In this document: piece by piece, positions 6,882 to 12,995 of the stretch
Layout: each line of letters begins with the position of its first letter
Position numbering within the stretch: the first letter of the stretch is position 1
Assembly (NCBI GenBank): GCA_964598995.1
Contig: CAZRDR010000009.1
Location: 1 to 19,711, forward strand
Origin: JACROF01 sp964598995
GTDB lineage: Bacteria; Patescibacteriota; Microgenomatia; Levybacterales; UBA12049
Reading direction: 5' to 3'
DNA: 19,711 bases
The notes under the pieces: model-generated
Database searches by the model: none
Told to the model about the DNA's origin: nothing
The model's input: the letters and a program-made list of their open reading frames with translations, nothing else
Translations under genes and position numbers: made by a program

Positions 6882-7451
6882 TTATTGATCTTGGTGAATG
6901 CGTGATTCGTTGGGGCCTTGTTGGATCTTATACTTAGCATGCTTTTTCTTATTATATGGTACTTCGGCTGGACTTGATAACTCTTCAAAAGCCATCGAGC
7001 AAACGCGCATCCCGACAGTGAGCGCCACAGCCATCCGTCCGAGGTTGCCAAGCTCCAGAACCGGCTTCCCATCCCAGCCTGGATCAAACGTACTTGCTGT
7101 CGAGTGAACGACGATGCCAAGTCTACCTAAAGATGATCTGCCTTCGAGTCTCCCCATCAGATCAGGCGCGATCGTGACATGTTCTAAGGTAACAGCTAGT
7201 ACAAAATCTCCCGGCTGCATGATGAATTGCTCGCCTTTTTTAAGAACTATCTCCGTTGTGATGTCATTACTAAAATCCTTTTTGGAAGGATCGATATAGG
7301 GCTTTTTACTATGTTCAAAGACCCGAAAGACATTGCCAAGACGAAGATCTACTGAGCAGGAACCGAGTTGCTCGTCGGGATTTAATTTGGGGGTTATTTT
7401 AATTCGGCCTGATTTCAAGGCCTTTTTGATGTCACCGTCTGAGAGAACCAT
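6882..7451 (-). CDS. dcd: dCTP deaminase (canonical), possibly bifunctional
   Basis: The enzyme deaminates dCTP to dUTP, or directly to dUMP in the bifunctional class, supplying precursor to ThyA. From the ATG at 7451 it has 189 residues. Key motifs: S-C-S-V-D-L-R-L-G (32-40), G-R-S-S-L-G-R-L-G (104-112), H-S-T-A (117-120), D-P-G-W (123-126), the catalytic Glu in V-L-E-L (E133), and the C-terminal Y-K-I-Q-Q-G-P-N-E-S-R-I tail, which resembles E. coli Dcd. H-S-T-A is the form I associate with bifunctional DCD-DUT enzymes, whereas the tail looks monofunctional, so the class is open. An in-frame ATG at 7487 would add 12 residues, but the promoter (-10 at 7459-7464) lies inside that extension, so 7451 is preferred. 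First gene of the block. Confidence 0.95.
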   Translation of the reverse strand: MVLSDGDIKKALKSGRIKITPKLNPDEQLGSCSVDLRLGNVFRVFEHSKKPYIDPSKKDFSNDITTEIVLKKGEQFIMQPGDFVLAVTLEHVTIAPDLMGRLEGRSSLGRLGIVVHSTASTFDPGWDGKPVLELGNLGRMAVALTVGMRVCSMAFEELSSPAEVPYNKKKHAKYKIQQGPNESRIHQDQ

Positions 7452-7458
7452 ATTGGTC

Positions 7459-7487
7459 AGTGTATCAGAGCTTTTATTTGTTGACAA
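7459..7487 (-). promoter_or_regulatory. Promoter of the thymidylate operon (dcd)
   Basis: Minus-strand TTGTCA (7482-7487) and TACACT with a TGA extension (7459-7464) are 17 bases apart. Only 7 bases separate the -10 box from the ATG at 7451, predicting a leaderless transcript. The -35 box overlaps the plus-strand -35 box by five bases. Confidence 0.65.
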
Positions 7488-7492
7488 GCTCT
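7467..7492. promoter_or_regulatory. Inverted repeat around the shared -35 region
   Basis: AGAGCTT (7467-7473) and AAGCTCT (7486-7492) form a perfect 7-base inverted repeat with a 12-base spacer that overlaps or flanks both -35 boxes. Its dyad shape and position suggest an operator, but no regulator gene is visible in the window. Confidence 0.45.
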
Positions 7493-7509
7493 TTTCACTC
7501 TACTACGCT
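7481..7509 (+). promoter_or_regulatory. Promoter of surface protein A
   Basis: A perfect TTGACA lies at 7481-7486. The best-spaced -10 (17 bases) is TACGCT at 7504-7509, a weak 3/6 match; the -10 is therefore uncertain. The start would fall near 7516, about 16 bases before the ATG at 7532. Confidence 0.5.
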
Positions 7510-7510
7510 T

Positions 7511-7526
7511 AAAGTAGCACTACTTT
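7511..7526. promoter_or_regulatory. Palindrome before gene A, operator candidate
   Basis: AAAGTAG-CA-CTACTTT is a perfect 16-base palindrome ending 5 bases before the ATG at 7532. It could bind a dimeric regulator or form a small hairpin at the extreme 5' end of the mRNA. Confidence 0.4.
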
Positions 7527-7531
7527 TATTT

Positions 7532-9496
7532 ATGTGGCAAAAATTTCTGTCTGACAAACGTTACTTAGGATTAGGAGTCGTACTCCTTGTCATTGCAGCA
7601 TTACCTGTTACCTTAGGACTCATCCAACAAGAGCAGGATATTCGTCAGCGCGCTGCAACCACTCCTCAAGTCTGTACAGCCGATCAAGCAACAGATGCGA
7701 TGATGATCATTGATAGATCTGGGAGTATGAACAACGCGACAAGTGCTACTGATGCAACTCCGCGCATTACGAGTGCAAAAGCAGCCGCTAATGCTTTTAT
7801 TGATATTCTGCAAAAACGTACTGCCCAGCCCCTCCATGCAGTAGATATTACGACGATCTCAAGTGATGGACAGTCAAATGTCGTTCTCTCACTCACACGT
7901 GATATGACTAAGGCTCATGCAGCTATTGATGCGATAGCTGTTGGCGGTGGTACCTGTATCGAATGCGCGATCCGTAATGCTATGGCTGACTTTGGACCAA
8001 ATGAACGAAGTGGTGTCAAAAATATTGCTGTCATACTGACTGATGGCGGCGCTACCCAAGTTATCGGTGCGAAGGCCGATGGATCTGCGGCGAATCAAAA
8101 GATTGCTGCAGCGGCTGCCTTTAAAGCGGCCATGGAAGCTCACACAAAATACAATATGGCATTCTACACCATCGGCTTTGGTGAGAGTGTAAATGACCAA
8201 TTCCTCATCAATGTCGCAACCTCAAGTGGCGGCATGTATTATTTCGCTCCAGATGGTGCAAGTCTTACTAAGATTTATCAGAACATCGCTCAGATCATCG
8301 GACAAGGAGCAGTCTCAGGAACTGTCTTTAATGATGTCAACGGCGATGGCCAAAGAGGTACAACTGAGCCAGTCTTAGCCGGCTGGAAAGTAACTGTCAT
8401 TAATAAAGCGACTGGTAATACTGTCGGGACCGTCACGACTGATGCGAGCGGATCATACACCTTCCAAGGGCTGTGTGACGGCAGCTACACGGTAAAAGTT
8501 GACACGCAGGCAGGCTGGAACCAGACACTACCAAGTAATGGAGAAAGCCGAACTGAGACAGTCTCTAAGGGTAATGTCATAACCGGTCAAGACTTCGGCT
8601 TTAATTTAGCACCAAAAGCAACCTCACTCGTCTGTTCACCAGATACGATTTCGCTCGGAACAGCTCCTCAGACAATTACTGCGACATTTAAAGATAGCTC
8701 AGGAAATCCGATACCTAACGAAACCATAGCCTATTCAGCTGCACCCACAGCCGCATTTGTTCACAGTGATGTCGCGTCTACTAAAACCAACCAAAATGGT
8801 ATGGCTCAATTTAATATCAATGTCACTTCAACTACGCTCAGTTACTCTGGCAAAATCACCTTAACTCATGCAAGTACAGCTAACTACGCTGCAGCTTCAT
8901 GTGATATCGATGCATCATTTGAGCCTGCATCAACCATTCTTAACTTTAACGTCTTACTCCATGGCCTTGGTAATGCTGGAGATAACGCCAATCCAGTTAA
9001 CAGTTCGCTCAGTAACAAGAACCCTGGTCATATCACGCGCCCGATCACCATTCAAATTTATGACATCGATAATAAGCTTATTACTACATCGACTTGGGAT
9101 ACTGACTATAATCAAGCTAAAGGCAGTTGGCCGGTATCACGAGAAGTTGGCTCAGGCTTCCCAACTGGTAAATACAATATCTTTGTCTCATCGCCAGGAT
9201 ACCTGTCTAATCGCTTCTCACAAACTCTCTCGATCACCACACAACAAGTCAATACACTTCCTGATATCCAGCTTGTAACCGGGGATATCGACGAAAGCAA
9301 CAAACTAAACATCCTTGACTATGACCTATTAGTCGGCTGCTATAGTGATTTTGCTCCGCCAATTGCCTGCAACCAGCAAAATAAAACAGGCACCGATATT
9401 AATGACGATAGTAAGATAGACCAAAATGATCTAAATCTCTTATTACGTGAATTCTCAGTTCAGTACGGCGCGACTATTGATCAATCAAATAACTGA
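7532..9496 (+). CDS. Surface protein A: VWA, SdrD-like, Ig-like, LHGLG module and dockerin-like domain
   Basis: From the ATG at 7532 the protein has 654 residues; the longer frame from GTG 7460 overlaps the divergent promoters and is rejected. Domains in order: signal anchor 10-31; juxtamembrane motif Q-Q-E-Q-D-I-R-Q-R-A (32-41); von Willebrand A domain about 55-255 with intact MIDAS D61-R-S-G-S65, T141 and T-D-G-G (170-173); SdrD/CNA-B-like domain 262-358 (G-T-V-F-N-D-V-N-G-D-G); invasin/Big-1-like Ig domain 364-462; a module starting F-N-V-L-L-H-G-L-G 472-582; and a dockerin-like pair of calcium loops, D585-I-D-E-S-N-K-L-N-I-L-D596 and D622-I-N-D-D-S-K-I-D-Q-N-D633. It is predicted to be anchored by its N-terminus and to face outside. 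Ligand binding and docking to a cohesin partner follow from the domain families; the actual target is unknown. Confidence 0.88.
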   Translation: MWQKFLSDKRYLGLGVVLLVIAALPVTLGLIQQEQDIRQRAATTPQVCTADQATDAMMIIDRSGSMNNATSATDATPRITSAKAAANAFIDILQKRTAQPLHAVDITTISSDGQSNVVLSLTRDMTKAHAAIDAIAVGGGTCIECAIRNAMADFGPNERSGVKNIAVILTDGGATQVIGAKADGSAANQKIAAAAAFKAAMEAHTKYNMAFYTIGFGESVNDQFLINVATSSGGMYYFAPDGASLTKIYQNIAQIIGQGAVSGTVFNDVNGDGQRGTTEPVLAGWKVTVINKATGNTVGTVTTDASGSYTFQGLCDGSYTVKVDTQAGWNQTLPSNGESRTETVSKGNVITGQDFGFNLAPKATSLVCSPDTISLGTAPQTITATFKDSSGNPIPNETIAYSAAPTAAFVHSDVASTKTNQNGMAQFNINVTSTTLSYSGKITLTHASTANYAAASCDIDASFEPASTILNFNVLLHGLGNAGDNANPVNSSLSNKNPGHITRPITIQIYDIDNKLITTSTWDTDYNQAKGSWPVSREVGSGFPTGKYNIFVSSPGYLSNRFSQTLSITTQQVNTLPDIQLVTGDIDESNKLNILDYDLLVGCYSDFAPPIACNQQNKTGTDINDDSKIDQNDLNLLLREFSVQYGATIDQSNN

Positions 9497-9506
9497 TGAG
9501 TATACT
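9477..9506 (+). promoter_or_regulatory. Promoter of surface protein B
   Basis: TTGATC (9477-9482) and TATACT (9501-9506) are 18 bases apart at the 3' end of gene A. The expected start near 9513 leaves a leader of under 10 bases before the ATG at 9521. Read-through from gene A is also possible. Confidence 0.5.
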
Positions 9507-9520
9507 AGGCATACTGCACC

Positions 9521-11485
9521 ATGCAATTCATTAAACAACGCAAGAAATTACTGATCATTATTGCGATCATCATCGTAGTTATTGCCATTCCCCTCACCAT
9601 CATTCTTCTCCAAAGACAGCAGGATATCCGTCAGCATGCAGCCTCGGCAACCACCCTCAGCTTCTCCCCGACATCAACATCAACTAACCCTATTCTCACT
9701 AATGTAAATACTTCAGTCACTCTCGATATGATGCTTAATCCTGGTGCAAATGCAGTTTCAGTTGTTCGTTACGAAATTACGTATGATCCGACTAAAGTCG
9801 CAATCGATGCGACCAATCCATTTACGCTCAATACGACGAGTTTTCCAACGACGCTCGAAGGCCCGATCTATACCACTGGGAAGATTTCAGGAACGGTCTC
9901 CATAGGTTCTGATTATTCCAAAGCGATAGTCGCTACGACGAAAGTCGCAACGGTTCGCTTTAAAGCACTGACGACTACTAATGGCACTCCGGCACAAATT
10001 AGCTATACCACGAACGCGCAAGCACTTTCAGTCAGTGCGACTGACCAAGCAAGTGAAAATGTACTTTCGTCAACCACCCCTGCCTTTATCACGATCCTCC
10101 AGCCTCTTGCTAACTGCGGATTCTCTCCTACCTCATCAGATATCATGATGATTGTCGATATTTCTGGGAGTACGACTGACAACCGAGTCTCACAAATTAA
10201 TGCGATGAATACGTTTGTCGATGAAGTCGCATCGATGAATAATCAGTATAAAATCGGTCTTATTTCCTACGCATCCGTGGCTAAGCTGAATTATTCACTT
10301 CAAAACGGCAATGACTATGCCGCTGTTAAAAATGCGATTTCGACAATGCCATTTATTGATAATGCATCTGCAGGTGAAGATGACGCAATTACGCTCGCAT
10401 CCCAACAATTCCAAACCTTTGGCAGAGCCGGAATCCGAAAGAGCATCATTTTACTCACCGATAGATGGGATTCCTATGCTCAGACAGCTGCTAATACTGA
10501 TTACGCCGCGAACAAGACTGCCTATTATATTCTCGCATATGACATCTCAAATAGTACAATTCGCAGTATGCTCCAAAAGCAGGCTGCTAACACTGGCGGA
10601 ACCTATCATGAATTCTCACACTCGACTACAACAACTACTACTGAAACCGATATCTTAACCTCGATGGCTTCAGATGTCTCATGTCCGACAGTTACTCCGG
10701 CTCTAACTCCGACGAATACACCAATCCCTACTCCTACACCTACCGCTAAACCAACACCGACAAATACTCCTGTTCCACCCACACCTACTCCGACGAAAGT
10801 TCCAAGTCCTACCCCGACTCGGGTTCCGACAGCGACACCAACGCCTGTACCGACAAATACTCCTGTTCCAACTGCAACACCTATTCCACAGGCAACGAAA
10901 TTTGACTTTACAATTTACCTGCATGGCTTAGGGCATAGCGGAGACTCTGTCAATCCGTCGGCTTTTTCACTCAGTAATCAAAATCCCGTCAGACAGCAGC
11001 GTAACTTGATCGTTGAAGTCTTAACAACGGGAACCTCAAGACAACTCGTTCTGACGAAGACGTTCGCTACTGGCCTGACGTATAACGCTGCAAATGGTTA
11101 CTTTAAGGGAACTGTTGATATGGGTACGACTCTCGCATCAGGTGTCTACAATATCAATGTCCATTCTGATCAATACCTCTATAATTCAATCGCAGGAATT
11201 CAGGTGAACGCAGGCCAGACGAATACCTTCGCACCGCTAACCTTCATAACCGGTGATGTTAATAATGATGATAAATTGGATATTCTCGACTATGACATCA
11301 TTACTGGCTGTTATTCAGATTTCGCACCGCCTGTTGATTGTCCTGCGACGATCGTTCAAAATACCTCATTTACTCTCGCTCAAGCTGCAGATCTGACAGA
11401 TAATGGGAAAGTCGACCAATATGACTATAATCTCTTCCTGCGTGAATACTCTGTTCAGACTAGTGCGCGTATTCTTCCTCAATAA
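9521..11485 (+). CDS. Surface protein B: cohesin-like, VWA, Pro/Thr linker, LHGLG module and dockerin-like domain
   Basis: The 654-residue protein starts with a basic stretch and a signal anchor (9-30), then Q-R-Q-Q-D-I-R-Q-H-A-A (31-41), almost the same juxtamembrane motif as protein A. Residues about 44-193 look like a cohesin-type beta-sandwich (V-R-Y-E-I-T-Y-D-P-T-K-V, then V-A-T-V-R-F-K-A-L). A VWA domain follows at 205-385 with MIDAS D213-I-S-G-S217; the third motif reads L-L-T-D-R-W (312-317) instead of T-D-G. Residues 390-458 are a Pro/Thr-rich spacer. The LHGLG module (460-575) and a dockerin-like domain with loops D579-V-N-N-D-D-K-L-D-I-L-D590 and D624-L-T-D-N-G-K-V-D-Q-Y-D635 end the protein. 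Carrying both a cohesin-like and a dockerin-like end, B could link A to C, an inference from architecture. Confidence 0.88.
   Translation: MQFIKQRKKLLIIIAIIIVVIAIPLTIILLQRQQDIRQHAASATTLSFSPTSTSTNPILTNVNTSVTLDMMLNPGANAVSVVRYEITYDPTKVAIDATNPFTLNTTSFPTTLEGPIYTTGKISGTVSIGSDYSKAIVATTKVATVRFKALTTTNGTPAQISYTTNAQALSVSATDQASENVLSSTTPAFITILQPLANCGFSPTSSDIMMIVDISGSTTDNRVSQINAMNTFVDEVASMNNQYKIGLISYASVAKLNYSLQNGNDYAAVKNAISTMPFIDNASAGEDDAITLASQQFQTFGRAGIRKSIILLTDRWDSYAQTAANTDYAANKTAYYILAYDISNSTIRSMLQKQAANTGGTYHEFSHSTTTTTTETDILTSMASDVSCPTVTPALTPTNTPIPTPTPTAKPTPTNTPVPPTPTPTKVPSPTPTRVPTATPTPVPTNTPVPTATPIPQATKFDFTIYLHGLGHSGDSVNPSAFSLSNQNPVRQQRNLIVEVLTTGTSRQLVLTKTFATGLTYNAANGYFKGTVDMGTTLASGVYNINVHSDQYLYNSIAGIQVNAGQTNTFAPLTFITGDVNNDDKLDILDYDIITGCYSDFAPPVDCPATIVQNTSFTLAQAADLTDNGKVDQYDYNLFLREYSVQTSARILPQ
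10757..10870 (+). repeat. Direct repeat in the Pro/Thr linker of protein B
   Basis: Two identical 21-base copies (10757-10777 and 10850-10870, beginning ccgacaaatactcc) lie exactly 93 bases, or 31 codons, apart within degenerate T-P-T/P-T-P-T coding sequence. This suggests linker growth by in-frame slippage or unequal recombination, so linker length may vary between strains. Confidence 0.7.
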
Positions 11486-11511
11486 GTTAGCCTCGGTGCT
11501 TGCTTATTGAG
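11478..11511. repeat. Inverted repeat across the stop of B and the promoter of C
   Basis: CTCAATAAG (11478-11486) and CTTATTGAG (11503-11511) are perfect 9-base arms around a 16-base loop. The left arm includes the stop codon of gene B; the right arm overlaps the -35 box of gene C. It could be an operator or an RNA hairpin ending the B transcript, but no U-tract follows. Confidence 0.5.
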
Positions 11512-11529
11512 AAAAGAGGTTATTATAAT
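11500..11529 (+). promoter_or_regulatory. Promoter of gene C
   Basis: TTGCTT (11500-11505) and a perfect TATAAT (11524-11529) are 18 bases apart. Six bases separate the -10 box from the ATG at 11536, so a leaderless mRNA is predicted and the upstream in-frame TTG at 11500 cannot be the start. Confidence 0.65.
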
Positions 11530-11535
11530 AAAGAT

Positions 11536-12156
11536 ATGTCAAAAAAGACGCTCGGGCTTATCATCATCTTGCTCATTCTCACCATCGTACTTGTTTTCGT
11601 TGCTATCTCGACCAAACAACAGTCTCCAACGACGCCGACAACTCCTCAAAAGAAAACGACGCCGACTCCTACACTTGTTCCAGGCAAAACATCTCTGATA
11701 CTCTCACCTAATCCACTTACTGTCGGACAAGGATCGACGGGGACGTTAAGTGTCATGATCGATACAGGCGGAGATAAAGTACGTGCAGTTCAGCTGGAGA
11801 TTGCTTATGATCCAAAGGTAATTACTAATGTGAGCCTTAAGCCTGGTACATTCTTTACCAATCCGAACGTTTTACCAGTTGGTGGAGTCAATCAATCTAC
11901 AGGAAGAATTACGTATGCTGTCGTACCTGGTTCATTTAGTGAATCCAAGACAGGAACAGGTGTTGTTGCTACTATGACCTTCACCTCATTATTAACAGCT
12001 GCTAATCCTACAACGATGATTTCACTTCTTGATAAATCACTTGTCAGCGGCCAGGCACGCGGACAAAATGTCTTGATTCATACAACGGGAACGAAGGTCA
12101 TGTTCGGACAGAATGCTGTTACTCGACCCGTAGTGACGACGATTCCTACTCGCTAA
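11536..12156 (+). CDS. Membrane-anchored cohesin-like protein C
   Basis: The 206-residue protein has a short basic N-terminus and one membrane segment (6-24), a Thr/Pro-rich spacer (29-49), and a single cohesin-like domain (about 51-192): S-L-I-L-S-P-N-P-L-T-V-G-Q-G, V-Q-L-E-I-A-Y-D-P-K-V-I, G-T-F-F-T-N-P, G-R-I-T-Y-A-V and a final beta-strand region. The alternation and the Y-D-P-x-V-I signature match cohesin/carbohydrate-binding-like folds of type I cohesins; sequence identity to the classical family cannot be judged here. It has no dockerin, and lacks the Q-D-I-R-Q motif of A and B. As the third gene of the cluster it is a plausible membrane receptor for the dockerin-like ends of A or B. 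It ends exactly at the stop codon of the convergent CofE-like gene. Confidence 0.8.
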   Translation: MSKKTLGLIIILLILTIVLVFVAISTKQQSPTTPTTPQKKTTPTPTLVPGKTSLILSPNPLTVGQGSTGTLSVMIDTGGDKVRAVQLEIAYDPKVITNVSLKPGTFFTNPNVLPVGGVNQSTGRITYAVVPGSFSESKTGTGVVATMTFTSLLTAANPTTMISLLDKSLVSGQARGQNVLIHTTGTKVMFGQNAVTRPVVTTIPTR

Positions 12157-12903
12157 TTACTTCTTGCCTTTTTCCCACTGAGCATTTTTGAGGAAATCCC
12201 CAAAGACATCTTCATCAATTGATATCTCGAGCGACTTTAGTTCTTCAAGGGTTGGGTCATTCTCTTGGAATGTAATTGTTGGAATATCACTCACAATTGC
12301 TAATGGGGTTTGCTCATTCCCTTCACCCATCGCCAGTACTCCTGCAGTCGCCAGAGAGTCAGCGACATTCAGCTTTTCAAATTGGAATTGACGGCCGAAA
12401 ATATCCGGTGTGCCGATATAATCTTTGAGCGCTAAAAAACCGCTATGTGCTAAAGAAATACCGGTCACACCCCAACGAAGAGGTGTTGTCTTACTATCGG
12501 TAATGACTACTCCAAGATTTTTTAAACCAAACTTCTGCCTCAGATATACTCGTATTCTATTGGCAGAAGCTTGTGGATCCTCCGGCCAAAGAACGTAGTA
12601 ATCATTAGCATTTGATTCATCTATCCCAGCATTGGCACCAAAGATCCCGTGAGCTATGGTCACTGCTACATTAAATTTATTCTTGATTCGAGGCAGATAT
12701 CTTTCAGACTCAGTAATTATCAATTCATCCTTATCGACAGTACCAACTTTAATAAATCGTCCTTCACAGATTGAAACAATTTTTGATGTAACTAACACGA
12801 CACTATTTTCTTTAAGGTCAGTAACATATTCGGCGAGAATCGCTTCAAGAGTCGATCCGTCGCCAGGGATAATCGAGCGAGTTTTAATAGGATTAATCTG
12901 CAT
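12157..12903 (-). CDS. CofE-like gamma-glutamyl ligase (F420 ligase family, folate role possible)
   Basis: The 248-residue cytoplasmic protein matches the F420-0:gamma-glutamyl ligase (CofE/FbiB N-domain) family: L-V-T-S-K-I-V-S-I-C-E-G-R (37-49), A-N-A-G-I-D-E-S-N (about 89-97), L-W-P-E-D-P-Q-A-S-A-N-R-I-R (104-117), G-V-V-I-T-D-S (130-136), R-W-G-V-T-G-I-S-L-A-H-S-G, D-I-F-G-R and A-D-S-L-A-T-A-G-V-L-A-M-G-E. The family joins L-glutamate by gamma-linkage to coenzyme F420 using GTP; bacterial homologues without F420 genes are often labelled putative folate gamma-glutamate ligases. No F420 gene is visible here, while the window holds folA, thyA and glyA, so folate polyglutamylation is an attractive but unproven role. 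The ATG lies 6 bases after a TGCTATAAT box, giving a leaderless mRNA. Confidence 0.88.
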   Translation of the reverse strand: MQINPIKTRSIIPGDGSTLEAILAEYVTDLKENSVVLVTSKIVSICEGRFIKVGTVDKDELIITESERYLPRIKNKFNVAVTIAHGIFGANAGIDESNANDYYVLWPEDPQASANRIRVYLRQKFGLKNLGVVITDSKTTPLRWGVTGISLAHSGFLALKDYIGTPDIFGRQFQFEKLNVADSLATAGVLAMGEGNEQTPLAIVSDIPTITFQENDPTLEELKSLEISIDEDVFGDFLKNAQWEKGKK

Positions 12904-12909
12904 GAGGGA

Positions 12910-12918
12910 ATTATAGCA
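12910..12918 (-). promoter_or_regulatory. Extended -10 promoter of the CofE-like gene
   Basis: Minus-strand TGCTATAAT gives a perfect TATAAT at 12910-12915 with TGn extension and only 6 bases to the ATG at 12903. No clear -35 box. Confidence 0.6.
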
Positions 12919-12936
12919 AATTAGCTAATTTTCTTA

Positions 12937-12965
12937 CTTACAACCTCTCAAAAAAATTATATAAT
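12937..12965 (+). promoter_or_regulatory. Promoter of the carbonic-anhydrase-like gene
   Basis: CTTACA (12937-12942) and a perfect TATAAT (12960-12965) are 17 bases apart. The predicted start near 12972 leaves a leader of about 24 bases with no Shine-Dalgarno before the ATG at 12996. Confidence 0.6.
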
Positions 12966-12995
12966 CATTTTTTTTATGAGCCTGCTCGTGCTATT

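Noticed and set aside
7460..7531. N-terminal extension of surface protein A from GTG 7460
   Set aside because: It covers the divergent promoters and the palindrome; the membrane anchor starts properly at the ATG 7532.
10693..10890. CRISPR-like or minisatellite array
   Set aside because: Repeats are in-frame T-P coding sequence with no regular spacer length; only one 21-base pair is exact.
10703..10924. Arg/Cys-rich minus-strand frame
   Set aside because: It is the antisense of the degenerate Pro/Thr linker in protein B.
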